Below are positions 1 through 8,653 of a stretch of DNA of 64,000 nt, piece by piece (the stretch's first letter is position 1; each line of letters starts with the position of its first letter). Below the pieces are notes generated by a model. The model saw only the letters and a program-made list of their open reading frames with translations, was not told the origin of the DNA and searched no databases. Where the stretch lies: assembly GCA_036771835.1 (NCBI GenBank), contig DAIPGN010000009.1:35632-99631 (forward strand), read 5' to 3'. The DNA comes from UBA4877 sp002399285. Its GTDB lineage: Bacteria > Bacillota > Thermoanaerobacteria > Thermoanaerobacterales > UBA4877. The position numbers and the translations under genes are program-made.

Positions 1-312
1 GAAAAAGCAAACCCTTGTCAGGAATTCATCGGAATCATGGGCAAGATTTTCCGGCAGATCGCCGGCTAATTTCAGAAACAGGCCGTAAGCCTTATCCGTC
101 GCCGTATAGACGATGCGGTTGAACCTGCCCGGCTGCTCCACGGTTTGTTTTATAACTACTCCGTCTTTTTCATAACGTTTGAGCAATGGATAGAGCACGT
201 TGTTATTTATTTCATAATTACCCACAAGAATATAATTCACATTCTTTTTTATTTCATATCCATGTTTGGGTCCGTTCAGTATTTGTGATAAAACCAAGAT
301 TTCTATGTACAT
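1..312 (-). CDS. PadR-family transcriptional regulator, cut by the window edge
   Basis: The reverse strand reads open from an ATG at 312 to the window edge (104 codons, no stop), so the C-terminus is missing. The N-terminus MYIEILVLSQILNGPKHGYEI is the PadR winged-helix signature, followed by a region (NVLYPLLKRYEKDGVV) that matches the recognition helix and wing. PadR proteins are dimeric repressors, often of phenolic-acid or drug-response genes. It is divergent from the enoate-reductase gene at 523, whose promoter region holds a palindrome with PadR-like spacing, so local control of that gene is a reasonable inference. Family call is secure; ligand unknown. Confidence 0.85.
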   Translation of the reverse strand, partial: MYIEILVLSQILNGPKHGYEIKKNVNYILVGNYEINNNVLYPLLKRYEKDGVVIKQTVEQPGRFNRIVYTATDKAYGLFLKLAGDLPENLAHDSDEFLTRVCFF

Positions 313-431
313 ATATTCTTTAAGCCTCGTCTTTCTAATATAGTTATTATATCAAATGATGACGGGAAGTAAAATACCGACGGCTTTACTACATGTTATT
401 GCTAACTTATTAATAATAATTATAAATACGA

Positions 432-489
432 TTGATATTGATTATTATATAACGATATAATATAATATATATGTTAGAACTAACATATA
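432..489 (+). promoter_or_regulatory. Promoter and PadR-type palindrome upstream of the enoate reductase
   Basis: A sigma-A-like promoter is visible: TTGATA (432-437) or TTGATT (438-443) with TATAAT at 456-461 and 461-466, giving 18- or 17-bp spacers. Directly behind it, 468-477 and 480-489 form a perfect 10-bp inverted repeat around an AA spacer. It contains ATGT-N8-ACAT, the spacing reported for several PadR-family operators. Its place between the -10 box and the Shine-Dalgarno suggests repression. Operator assignment is inferred. Confidence 0.6.
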
Positions 490-522
490 ACACGCGGCAC
501 AAATTTAAAGGAGGGAAAGGAA

Positions 523-2454
523 TTGAAGCTCTTTGAATCGGGCTACATCGGAAAGATGAAGCTGAAAAACAGGATCGCGATGGCGCCTATGGGTCATGCG
601 GCGCATGATACGGACGGCGGGTACTCTCCTCTGGAAAGGGATTATTTTGCAGAGAGGGCCAAGGGAGGTACTGGACTCATCATGTGCGGAGGCCAGGTGA
701 CATCCAAATTTGAAGGCCAGCTGGGCAATACGTTTGAATCGGAGACGGGTTTTAACCGGTTTGAGCAGTTTGTCGATGCCGTTCACGGATACGGTGCAAA
801 GGTATGCGTACAGCTCATGCCCGGTACCGGGCGTGTCGGCGGAGTGCTCCCCGGCTATACGGCGCCTACCTCGGCATCAGCGGTGCCCGCATTTTGGAAT
901 CCCGATGTGATTTGCCGGCCGATGACGGTGGAAGAAATTCATTTTCTTGTGGAAGCGACGGGGAAAGCGGCCGCCATGGTAAAGCGTGCCGGAGCGGACT
1001 GCGTGGAGATCCATGCCTACGGCGGTTATCTTACCGATCAGTTCATGTCGGCGCTGTGGAATAAGCGTACCGATGAGTACGGGGGAGATCTGAACGGCAG
1101 GATGCGTTTCCCGTTGGAATTGATCGCGGAGATCAAAAAGACCTGCGGCGATGACTTCCCCATCATTTTCAAGTTCACTCCCGTCCATATGATAGAGGGC
1201 GGCAGGGAGTTGGATGAGGGCATAGAGATCGCCAAAATGGTGGAAAAAGCCGGGGTACAGGCCCTTCATGTGGATGTGGGCTGCTACGAAACGTGGTATC
1301 ATTCTATTCCTCCTATCTATGACTATAAGGAGAATATCCATGTGGAGATATCGGGCAAAATAAAAGAAGCCGTCAATATCCCCGTAATGAGCGCCGGAAA
1401 GATGGGCGATCCTGAGGTTGCCGAGCAGGCTCTTGAGGACGGCAAGCTGGACTTTATCTCTTTGGGCAGGCCGCTGCTGGCGGACCCGCAGTGGGCCAAC
1501 AAGCTCAAGGAGGGCCGCGCCGACGATATCATACCCTGCATCGGATGCAACGAAGGCTGCATGGCCCGTATATTCGACGGCAAGCGTATTGGATGCGCCG
1601 TAAACCCCGTTACCGGCAAGGAACGGGAGAATGTGATCGCACCTTCCAAGGTTTCAAAATCGGTCCTCGTGATAGGCGGCGGACCCGGAGGTCTGGAGGC
1701 AGCCATTACCGCCGCACAGCAGGGCCACAAGGTCGAGCTGTGGGAGAGAAGCGGAAGACTGGGCGGTAATCTTATCGCGGCAGGCGGATCGGAATTCAAA
1801 AAGGATATCCTTCCTTTGATAGATTACTATAAGGCACAGATCGACAAGCTGGGCGTGAAGGTCACCTATATGAAAGAGGCCGATGCCGAGGATGTCGTGA
1901 GATATGACCCCGATCTCGCGGTGTTAGCTACGGGCAGCGATCCCGTAATCCCCAAGATCGAAGGAATAGACCGCGAAAACGTATGTACCGCCGTGGATGT
2001 CCTCAAGCGCAAGCGCTACCCGAAGGACAATGTGGTGGTCGTGGGCGGCGGCCTGGTAGGCATAGAGACGTCGCTGCATCTCGCTATGCAGGGTAAGCAT
2101 GTCACCGTGGTGGAGATGCTGGATAAGATCCTTGCGGAACCGATATTCCCCATCGATGCCATGGCGCTTAACAAGATGCTTTCTGAGACCGACATCAACA
2201 TTTTGACCGGGACCAAGCTTTCCGCCGTGAAAGACGGCGAGGTGCTGGTGGAATCCCAGGGAACCGTCCGCTCCATTCCGTGCGATACTGTCGTACTTGC
2301 CATCGGAATGAGGTCGAATAACAAGCTTGAAGACGAACTGCATGATAAGGTAAAGGATATAGTGACGGTGGGAGATGCAGTGCAGCCCCGTAAAATTTTG
2401 AATGCTGCATGGGAAGGCTACCATGCAATAAAGGCTGCTACCGAAAGAGACTGA
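523..2454 (+). CDS. Old-yellow-enzyme family NADH:flavin oxidoreductase / enoate or 2,4-dienoyl-CoA reductase
   Basis: The 643-aa protein starts at TTG 523 behind a strong AAAGGAGGGAAAGG site. Residues 1-335 are an FMN-binding TIM barrel with the catalytic-loop motif around H164 (HAYGGYLTDQF). Next comes a Cys cluster, CIGCNEGC from about residue 339 with another Cys near 358, that binds a 4Fe-4S. An FAD fold follows (IGGGPGGLEAA near 383) with an inserted NAD(P) fold (VVGGGLVGIE near 503). This is the FadH/BaiCD/FldZ architecture, which reduces an activated C=C bond using NAD(P)H. The exact substrate (dienoyl-CoA, bile-acid enone, cinnamate-type acid) cannot be read off; the adjacent PadR gene tilts towards an aromatic enoate. 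Monocistronic, with a terminator directly downstream. Confidence 0.85.
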   Translation: MKLFESGYIGKMKLKNRIAMAPMGHAAHDTDGGYSPLERDYFAERAKGGTGLIMCGGQVTSKFEGQLGNTFESETGFNRFEQFVDAVHGYGAKVCVQLMPGTGRVGGVLPGYTAPTSASAVPAFWNPDVICRPMTVEEIHFLVEATGKAAAMVKRAGADCVEIHAYGGYLTDQFMSALWNKRTDEYGGDLNGRMRFPLELIAEIKKTCGDDFPIIFKFTPVHMIEGGRELDEGIEIAKMVEKAGVQALHVDVGCYETWYHSIPPIYDYKENIHVEISGKIKEAVNIPVMSAGKMGDPEVAEQALEDGKLDFISLGRPLLADPQWANKLKEGRADDIIPCIGCNEGCMARIFDGKRIGCAVNPVTGKERENVIAPSKVSKSVLVIGGGPGGLEAAITAAQQGHKVELWERSGRLGGNLIAAGGSEFKKDILPLIDYYKAQIDKLGVKVTYMKEADAEDVVRYDPDLAVLATGSDPVIPKIEGIDRENVCTAVDVLKRKRYPKDNVVVVGGGLVGIETSLHLAMQGKHVTVVEMLDKILAEPIFPIDAMALNKMLSETDINILTGTKLSAVKDGEVLVESQGTVRSIPCDTVVLAIGMRSNNKLEDELHDKVKDIVTVGDAVQPRKILNAAWEGYHAIKAATERD

Positions 2455-2477
2455 GAGACGAATAAATTATAGACTAT

Positions 2478-2512
2478 CCTCCGGCATGAATATATCCATG
2501 CCGGAGGTTTTT
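2478..2512 (+). terminator. Rho-independent terminator after the enoate reductase
   Basis: An 11-bp perfect stem (2478-2488 with 2497-2507) is followed by TTTTTATT, 24 bases after the stop codon. Confidence 0.85.
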
Positions 2513-2694
2513 ATTATACCGTTGATGGCTCGGGATTGGCAGTTCATATACCAAAACCGACCGGTTATTTTGCGCATGCAGGAAAATTTGAGATCATATA
2601 GAATATGGATACATCAGAAAGAAGTTTGAGTCTGACGGTATTATCAACAGCTGATATTTACCGTGTTAATATTGCGTGAGCCGGGGGGATTTCA

Positions 2695-3147
2695 ATGAAA
2701 AAAATAATGGGCGCGGTACTGTGCGCGGCAGTAATAGTGTCCTTGGGAGTGGTCTTCTATTCGCCGGGCGGCGTAAAGGTCGCAGGCAATATGGCCGACA
2801 AGCAGGATCATCCGAGGGGCACGGAGGAGAGGTATGTCGCGGCCGAGGTAAAATATCTTGCTGAGGGCGGCAGGCCCGTGCGCATTGAAAGCGTCATATC
2901 TCCGGTGATATACGCTCCCGATCACAGCGTTATGGCCTTAAGCGGCGGAGGTTTTAACATGGAAAGCTATGATACGAGGGCGAGGATAAGTCAGACGGGA
3001 ACTATGGAATATGCCGCCGCAGCATCGCGGGGGATCGCTGCAGGCAAAAATGCAGACAGCGTCCGGGGAGAGGCGAACGGCAGGGTGACCATTGTTTCCA
3101 AGGCCGGGACGTTTGCCGTAAACATTGACCTATCCGATCTATACTGA
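2695..3147 (+). CDS. Hypothetical secreted or membrane-anchored protein
   Basis: The 150-aa product has an N-terminal Lys-rich start and a hydrophobic segment (about residues 5-24) that can serve as an uncleaved anchor or signal peptide, then a soluble extracellular domain of about 125 residues. The start ATG follows a GGGGGGAT site at a normal distance. No family is recognised. A probable lipoprotein gene follows 68 bases downstream on the same strand, so the two may be co-transcribed envelope proteins. Confidence 0.6.
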   Translation: MKKIMGAVLCAAVIVSLGVVFYSPGGVKVAGNMADKQDHPRGTEERYVAAEVKYLAEGGRPVRIESVISPVIYAPDHSVMALSGGGFNMESYDTRARISQTGTMEYAAAASRGIAAGKNADSVRGEANGRVTIVSKAGTFAVNIDLSDLY

Positions 3148-3215
3148 TATGTAAAGCTGTGCCCGATGCCACTACTAATGGAGCTGCTATAAATGATATT
3201 GGAAGGGGGACCGGT

Positions 3216-3705
3216 ATGAAACGCAGGGCCGCAGCCATGGCTTGTATTGTGATCGCTTTGCTGCCTGTGGCCGGCTGTTCGCAGGATAAATACGCCGGGC
3301 CAAAGAAGTTAAATGAGGATTTTATTAGGCCCGTCATTAATAAGGATGACCATGTAAAGGACCATGTCACGCCCGAAGGATATCTATGCCTCTATCACAA
3401 TGTCAAGTGTACGGAGTACCTTACCAAGGCAAAGACAAAGAGAAGTGTTAAGTGGGAGATCTCTCAGCAGGCTGGGCCAGGCCTTTGCGCAATCCGATGC
3501 GAAACTTACTCTTAAGCGCATCGAATATAATTATATCAAGGAAGAAGACAGCAAGATAATAATGGACTACGATGTAAACATAACCAAAGATGAAAGGAAA
3601 AATATAAAGTTACACAGCCAGACTATAATTATCAAACAGGGAGACAAATATGTCATAGACAACTTCTACAAGAACTTCTATGACTATTTGGGCGCCGAAT
3701 TGTAA
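3216..3705 (+). pseudogene. Small lipoprotein gene with an apparent frameshift
   Basis: The first part, from ATG 3216, encodes a lipoprotein signal peptide ending in the lipobox LPVAGC, then about 80 residues before a stop at 3515. The reading frame one base over continues with protein-like sequence (from about SRLGQAFAQSDAKLTL to the end FYDYLGAEL at 3705). Joining the two gives a lipoprotein of about 160 residues with a charged C-terminal domain. An extra base, or loss of two, near 3440-3475 would explain the break. It may be a true mutation or a sequencing error; no slippery heptamer is visible. Function unknown. Confidence 0.5.
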
Positions 3706-3828
3706 CTGCGTATTTAAGAGCTATTGCCATAATCATTTTAAGGGCAGCCATTCCCTCCGCAGGATATGTGTCTGCCCTATTATCATCTTTTCCATATCGA
3801 TTCTGTTCAGAAAGGGAATCTCAGAGCG

Positions 3829-3985
3829 TATACAACAGGCCGTGACAAATCGTTCAAGGCAAGGCGGCAAACCTGCAAATAAAGGAGCATACTTAAACGT
3901 ATGTGACCGCAATTTGCAGGCGCAGCCAACGCAGCAAGCTAAATTGCATGCAATTTAGCGATTGCGCGAGAATGGCATCGGCCTG
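3829..3985 (+). repeat. Dispersed intergenic repeat, copy A
   Basis: This is one of six copies in the window (others near 10537, 12189, 13877, 55389 and 57215). The core carries a 9-bp stem, CCTGCAAAT at 3872-3880 with ATTTGCAGG at 3912-3920, enclosing a smaller CATAC/GTATG hairpin. The copy lies between convergent genes and abuts the stop codon of the pncB gene at 3986. It has no coding capacity of its own. Confidence 0.8.
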
Positions 3986-5449
3986 CTATTGACGTATATT
4001 CTCTTCGCCCTTTTTGGCAAGCAGCTCTTTCTTCAATTTAAACAGTGTATCGGAGAGATCCACATACACCTGATGCGGATTGATAAACCGCTTTGTTTCG
4101 TCCCAGAGCGTGGAGAGCTCTCTTTGACATATGCAGCGGATTTCCATCACGGGGACAGGCTTAAAACAGCACTTCCCATCAATAAAGACCGGCTCTAGCA
4201 TTTCCCGGAGATTATATATGCCGCCTTTCAGTTTCGTCTTCTTCCACGGTTCAAGAGGATCAAATAAAATGAGATCATCGGATTCACGGAATGTCTCGTC
4301 CGCAAGGCAGAGCAGATCTGCCAAGATCTTGCCTGAATCCTTTTCATAGATGCGTAGGATCTTTTTGCTGCCGGGATTTGTGTTCTTTTCACTGTTCTCG
4401 GATATTTTTATCTTCGGCTCAAGGACCCCGTCCGGCGTCATGATGGCCGCCATTTTATATACTCCGCCGAAGGCGGACCAATCCTTGGACGTGATCAGGC
4501 TGGTGCCGACCGCCCAGTTGGTGATCTTTGCGCCTTGCGCCCGCAGGGATTCGATCAGGTATTCATCCAGATCGTTGCTTCCAATGATGACCGCATCCGG
4601 GAAGCCCGCCTCATCAAACATCTTTTTCGTCTGCTTGGAAAGATAGGCGAGATCACCGGAGTCCAAGCGAATGCCATACATCTTTGGATGGATCCCCTTG
4701 TCCCGCATTTCTGAGAAAACCCGAATGGCATGGGGGACGCCGCTCTTCAGCGTATCATAGGTATCCGCCACAAAGACGCATGCATCTGGATACAGCTCGG
4801 CATACCGGCGGAAGGCCGTAAGTTCATCCGGAAAGCTCATTATCCAGGAGTGCGCGTTGGTCCCCTTTACCGGTATGTCAAACATCTGCCCGGCTATGAC
4901 GTTTGATGTTCCCGTGCAGCCGCCGATGACGGCAGCCCTTGCACCGTAAATGCTGGCATCGGCTCCCTGCGCTCTTCTCGCGCCAAACTCCATCACCTCT
5001 GCTCCCGCCGCATAGCATACGCGCGCCGCCTTCGTGGCGATCAGGCACTGATGGTTGATGATATTCAGCACGGCGGTCTCTATCAGCTGCGCCTGCATGA
5101 TAGGGGCAATGACTTTCAGAATCGGTTCATGCGGGAATACGACGCTGCCCTCGGGCACCGCCCAGATCGAGCCGGTAAAACGGAAGGATTTCAGATAATC
5201 CAGAAAATCCTCCCCGAAGATACCAAGCGACCTGAGGTAATCGATTTGCTCAGACTCAAAATGCAGGTTCCGTATATATTCCGCTACCTGCTCCACGCCA
5301 GCCATTACGGCGTACCCGCCGTGAGACGGGTTTTCACGGTAGAACATGTCGAAGACCGCTGGCTGGTTGACCTCTTCATTCTTAAAATAGCCCTGCATCA
5401 TTGTCAGCTCATACAGATCCGTAAGCAGCGTAAGATTTCTTGCTTCCAT
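3986..5449 (-). CDS. pncB: Nicotinate phosphoribosyltransferase
   Basis: The 487-aa protein matches the long bacterial NAPRTase family: an N-terminal LTDLYELTMMQGYF motif, then the phosphoribosyl-binding alpha/beta barrel with EFGARRAQGADASIYGARAA and YGIRLDSGDLAYLS. It converts nicotinate and PRPP to nicotinate mononucleotide in the Preiss-Handler NAD salvage route. The start ATG at 5449 follows an AGAGGGTG site. It is a single-gene unit; its 3' end runs directly into repeat copy A with no separate terminator. Confidence 0.92.
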   Translation of the reverse strand: MEARNLTLLTDLYELTMMQGYFKNEEVNQPAVFDMFYRENPSHGGYAVMAGVEQVAEYIRNLHFESEQIDYLRSLGIFGEDFLDYLKSFRFTGSIWAVPEGSVVFPHEPILKVIAPIMQAQLIETAVLNIINHQCLIATKAARVCYAAGAEVMEFGARRAQGADASIYGARAAVIGGCTGTSNVIAGQMFDIPVKGTNAHSWIMSFPDELTAFRRYAELYPDACVFVADTYDTLKSGVPHAIRVFSEMRDKGIHPKMYGIRLDSGDLAYLSKQTKKMFDEAGFPDAVIIGSNDLDEYLIESLRAQGAKITNWAVGTSLITSKDWSAFGGVYKMAAIMTPDGVLEPKIKISENSEKNTNPGSKKILRIYEKDSGKILADLLCLADETFRESDDLILFDPLEPWKKTKLKGGIYNLREMLEPVFIDGKCCFKPVPVMEIRCICQRELSTLWDETKRFINPHQVYVDLSDTLFKLKKELLAKKGEENIRQ

Positions 5450-5490
5450 ATATTACACCCTCTTTGTTATTTTTATATTCTCATGCATTT

Positions 5491-5808
5491 TTAAACTTTG
5501 ACCGGTACTTCATTATTTGCATATACCTCCATGAAGTAATCTTCACAATTGTAGATCACCCCGGTAAACTTACGGTATCGCTTTCAAAGAGCCTGAAATT
5601 CTCTTTCTGCGTCGTCGTATGTACGAATTTTAATTACACCTTTTAAACTCTCTCCACAATATATTGATTTCTCTGGATCAACTCTTATTAATGCTGAGGA
5701 AAAGGTGGGAATAAAATCAGCGATTGCCTTCTGGATATATGATATTATATTTAGAGTGGTAATACAAGGAGTAACACGAATAAGAACGGCAACTGCTTTG
5801 GCGGCCGT
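5491..5808 (-). pseudogene. Remnant of a small protein-coding gene with an in-frame stop
   Basis: On the reverse strand this frame reads as plausible protein (ALIRVDPEKSIYCGESLKG, then IKIRTYDDAEREFQAL, then KRYRKFTGVIYNCEDYFMEV) to a TAA at 5491-5493. A single TGA at 5584-5586 falls between AL and KRYR, and no ATG, GTG or TTG occurs in frame before the upstream stop near 5809. One nonsense change (for example TGG to TGA) plus a lost 5' end would produce this. No family recognised. A chance open frame cannot be excluded. Confidence 0.35.
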
Positions 5809-5970
5809 TCATGACACAAAATCAACGGCTTATAGCGCAAAGTTGACCAGTTGCTTTACCCTAGGCGGCGGAACTTACCATGGGAGGTAGGGCATCTTTT
5901 ACCAAGGGAAGGGAAAAGGCCGGGCCGTTTACTCTGGCGCAGACCTTCCATATAGCGGCTCCCGGTTTTT
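5759..5970 (+). ncRNA. Candidate structured non-coding RNA
   Basis: This GC-rich stretch without a gene lies between a promoter-like TTGCCT-N17-TATATT (5724-5752) and a terminator-like stem (CCGGG..CCG at 5920-5927 with CGG..CCCGG at 5957-5965, then TTTTT). A 7-bp hairpin pairs GAACGGC at 5784-5790 with GCCGTTC at 5804-5810, and a CCCTA/TAGGG stem is possible further in. It does not match a riboswitch or housekeeping RNA that I can recognise. The call rests only on promoter, terminator and stems. Confidence 0.35.
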
Positions 5971-5984
5971 AGGGCGGCAGGCTG

Positions 5985-6013
5985 TTGACATTCTCAATTT
6001 AAAAGACTATTAT
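5985..6013 (+). promoter_or_regulatory. Sigma-A promoter of the antiterminator/PTS operon
   Basis: TTGACA (5985-5990) and TATTAT (6008-6013) are separated by exactly 17 bp. It precedes a RAT/terminator leader and then the antiterminator gene. Confidence 0.8.
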
Positions 6014-6046
6014 ATAGCTATAGTTGAATAAAAATCAGATCAAAGC

Positions 6047-6083
6047 AGAGTTTGTTACTTAATAAGATCGTTAAGGCAAGACT
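6047..6083 (+). promoter_or_regulatory. Ribonucleic antiterminator (RAT) site
   Basis: The leader contains TTTGTTACTT near its 5' end and GGCAAGACT at its 3' end, the two conserved blocks of RAT hairpins bound by BglG/SacY/LicT proteins. The 3' block overlaps the left arm of the terminator that begins at 6078, so protein-stabilised RAT folding and the terminator are mutually exclusive. The antiterminator gene is the next gene, implying autoregulation. Confidence 0.75.
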
Positions 6084-6116
6084 CAGGGCGTGGTATAGCG
6101 TCCTGAGTCTTTTGTA
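6078..6116 (+). terminator. Leader attenuator terminator controlled by the RAT site
   Basis: A perfect 10-bp stem pairs AAGACTCAGG (6078-6087) with CCTGAGTCTT (6102-6111) and is followed by a T-rich tract. It sits about 240 bases upstream of the first gene, as expected for substrate-controlled attenuation. The 6117-6357 stretch between it and the gene shows no other clear element. Confidence 0.8.
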
Positions 6117-6357
6117 TTTTATGGCAGCAATGCCTTTATCTTACTGTCATAGGGTCAGTCCAGGGCGGCTTTAAACCGATTGAATATATATCCATATGTC
6201 GGTTATAGGTCTGTAGGGCTGCCGAGAAATCATTTTCACAAAAAATGTATGGGTAATACCAAGGCAGTGCATGTAGTGCTGGAGGTGCAGGCAAATATAT
6301 TATATAATGGGGGGAGATAAACACAGGAATAATGCAACAGACGGGGAGTGCATTAGT

Positions 6358-7215
6358 ATGCAATATACATTTGTTCGCGTTATAAACAACAATGCGATCG
6401 CCGCAGCCGATGAAAACGGTGAGGATGTGATCCTGATGGGGAAGGGGATAGGACTGCTGTGCACGAGAAAGAGGGGCTGCATCGTGCCGTCTTACCTCAT
6501 CGAAAGGGTATTTGTCCCCAAGCAGAGCGCAAGCAGGAACTATACCGAGGAGTTGATCAAGTCCATACCCTTCTCCTACATCGAAACGGTGAATAAGGTC
6601 ATGGCGATGGCCGGCAAACTGCTTGACTATAATTTTAAAGACCAATTGTTCTTGACCCTGCTGGAACATATTGCATTTGCCAAGGAGCGCTATGATGAAA
6701 ACCTTACGATAGAGAACCCGCTGCTTTACGAGATAAAGCAATTCTATCCCAAGGAGTACGGCGCGGCGCAGAAGGTGGTCGACGTGATCAATAAGGATCT
6801 GGACGTTAGCTTTGATGAAAACGAGGTGTCCTTCATAGCTTTTCACTTCATCAATGCAATGTCCGCTCTGAGTCTCAGCATGAACAAGAAGGTCACGATG
6901 ATCATGAAGGAGATAACGAATATAATACGGCAGTATTTCAATATTGAAATAGACGAAACTTCGACATACTATATGCGATACATTTCGCATCTCAAGTATT
7001 TTCTGACCAGAGTGATCAATAATAAGGTGCAGAGCAAAGAGCATGGAGAAAAGGGAGAAAACAAGATCTATGAGATGATCAGGGAGAAATATGTGGACGA
7101 ATGGGGCTGTGCCCTGAAGATCAGGAGTTATCTTAAGGATACGCTGAACATAGATACGTCCAACGAGGAGTTGGGCTATCTGACCGTGCATATCGCCCAT
7201 ATTTTGTTACAATAA
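6358..7215 (+). CDS. BglG/LicT-family transcriptional antiterminator
   Basis: The start is placed at ATG 6358 (MQYTFVRVINNNAI) because this is the canonical beginning of the CAT RNA-binding domain and a GGGGAG site lies just upstream. Residues 1-60 form that domain (including VILMGKGIGL); two PTS regulation domains follow (about 70-170 and 175-285). Histidines suitable for phosphorylation lie in LLEHIAF and IAFHFINA of PRD1 and in YISHLKY and LTVHIAHI of PRD2. Such proteins bind RAT RNA and block termination when dephosphorylated by an active PTS. Its own leader carries the RAT site and terminator. First gene of a four-gene operon. Confidence 0.9.
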   Translation: MQYTFVRVINNNAIAAADENGEDVILMGKGIGLLCTRKRGCIVPSYLIERVFVPKQSASRNYTEELIKSIPFSYIETVNKVMAMAGKLLDYNFKDQLFLTLLEHIAFAKERYDENLTIENPLLYEIKQFYPKEYGAAQKVVDVINKDLDVSFDENEVSFIAFHFINAMSALSLSMNKKVTMIMKEITNIIRQYFNIEIDETSTYYMRYISHLKYFLTRVINNKVQSKEHGEKGENKIYEMIREKYVDEWGCALKIRSYLKDTLNIDTSNEELGYLTVHIAHILLQ

Positions 7216-7240
7216 TAAATATACGAATGGAGGCTGGCAA

Positions 7241-8632
7241 ATGGCCGTAAACAAGAAAGAAATAGCAGAGCATATCATAGAATACATCGGCGGCGCAGAA
7301 AATATATCCGACGTAGGCTATTGTATGACCAGATTAAGGGTAGGCGTGAAGGACAGCGAAAAGGTGGATGTAAAGAAGCTGGAAAAAATAGACGGCGTGA
7401 TCAAAGTCATAATTCTAGGGAATCAATATCAGGTCGTTCTGGGCGGGATCGTGGACGAGGTCTTTAACGAGGTCGCTCAGCTATGCGGTGACAAGGTGAA
7501 TGTGGAGGGAGAGGTCGCCGACGACGGCATAGATGATACCGGCTCCGATCATGGCGATAAACGTTCGGTGGTCGGTAAGCTGGTAGAGACCATATCCGGT
7601 ATCGTCACTCCCATCATTCCCGCCATGCTTGCCTGCGGATTTGTCAAGACACTGTCGGTACTACTGACGGTGGTGTTTAAGGTGAGCGAGACAAACAGCA
7701 CAATTCAGATACTGAACGTGTTTTCCGATACGCTGTACGCCTTCTTCCCCATCATCATAGGATGGTCGGCGGCGAAGAGATTCAAGACGAATATGTCGGT
7801 GTCGCTGGTTATCGTGGGTTTTCTTGTAAACCCTGCATTTACGGCGCTGTTTAACGACGGGGCCAAGGTCACGTTTCTGGGAGTGCCCGTTACCAATGTT
7901 TATTATGGAAGTTCCATATTGCCCGCCATATTGTCGATCTATCTTTTATCTAAATTGGAGCCTGCTCTGCGGAAGATAATACCCGGTGCTTTAAGGAGCA
8001 TATTTGTGCCCTTCCTGAGCGTGCTTATAATCGTGCCCCTGCTCATCGTAGCCATAGGGCCGATAGGGGTATGGGGAGGAAATCTGTTCGCTTCGATATT
8101 TACAGGCTTATACGCTCTCAGCCCGATACTGGCCGGCGCTCTTATCGGCGGGACATGGCAGATACTCATCATATTCGGTATGCACATAGCGATCTTAGGT
8201 TTGGTGTCCGTGCCGAATATCGCTAAGTTCGGAAGGGACACGGTCATCATGACCCATGCGCCCAGTTTGATATGCCAGGTGGCGGCGGGCCTGGCCGTAG
8301 GTTTAAAGGCCAAGAATCCCGAGATCAAGAAGAACGCGACCACTCTGGCACTGACGTCATTCTTTGCAGGAAGCGTCATAGAGCCGGTCATGTACGGCGT
8401 AAACCTCAAGTATAAAAAGCCCTTCATAGCGGTCTGCATAGGCGGCGCTATAGGCGGAGCCATCACCGGCGCGAGTTTTGCAGGCACGACCGCTCCCGTG
8501 GCATTCAGTCTGTATACCATACCCGCATATTTGGGCGCAGGGTTTACGGGACTTCTCCTGGGCTGCGGCGTCGGAGCGGCAGTAACATTCGTGCTGACTT
8601 GGATAATGGGTATAGACGAAAGCATTGATTAA
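7241..8632 (+). CDS. PTS EIIBC permease of the glucose/sucrose-like family
   Basis: In this 463-aa membrane protein, residues 1-85 are an EIIB domain with the phosphorylatable Cys28 in GYCMTRLRV. After a charged linker (about 90-110) comes an EIIC membrane domain with about ten hydrophobic segments (ETISGIVTPIIPAML; WQILIIFGMHIAI; SVIEPVMYGVNL). There is no fused EIIA, so a Crr-type EIIA encoded elsewhere must supply phosphate. It imports a substrate and delivers it phosphorylated. Because pseudouridine-5'-phosphate glycosidase is in the same operon and no psuK-like kinase is present, I infer a C-nucleoside substrate; a ribose-containing glycoside is the alternative. Confidence 0.85.
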   Translation: MAVNKKEIAEHIIEYIGGAENISDVGYCMTRLRVGVKDSEKVDVKKLEKIDGVIKVIILGNQYQVVLGGIVDEVFNEVAQLCGDKVNVEGEVADDGIDDTGSDHGDKRSVVGKLVETISGIVTPIIPAMLACGFVKTLSVLLTVVFKVSETNSTIQILNVFSDTLYAFFPIIIGWSAAKRFKTNMSVSLVIVGFLVNPAFTALFNDGAKVTFLGVPVTNVYYGSSILPAILSIYLLSKLEPALRKIIPGALRSIFVPFLSVLIIVPLLIVAIGPIGVWGGNLFASIFTGLYALSPILAGALIGGTWQILIIFGMHIAILGLVSVPNIAKFGRDTVIMTHAPSLICQVAAGLAVGLKAKNPEIKKNATTLALTSFFAGSVIEPVMYGVNLKYKKPFIAVCIGGAIGGAITGASFAGTTAPVAFSLYTIPAYLGAGFTGLLLGCGVGAAVTFVLTWIMGIDESID

Positions 8633-8653
8633 AAAACGAAGGGAGATATATAG

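Noticed and set aside
5584..5586. TGA in the ghost frame behind pncB as selenocysteine
   Set aside because: No hairpin with a G-loop at the right distance, no redox motif and no start codon in frame.
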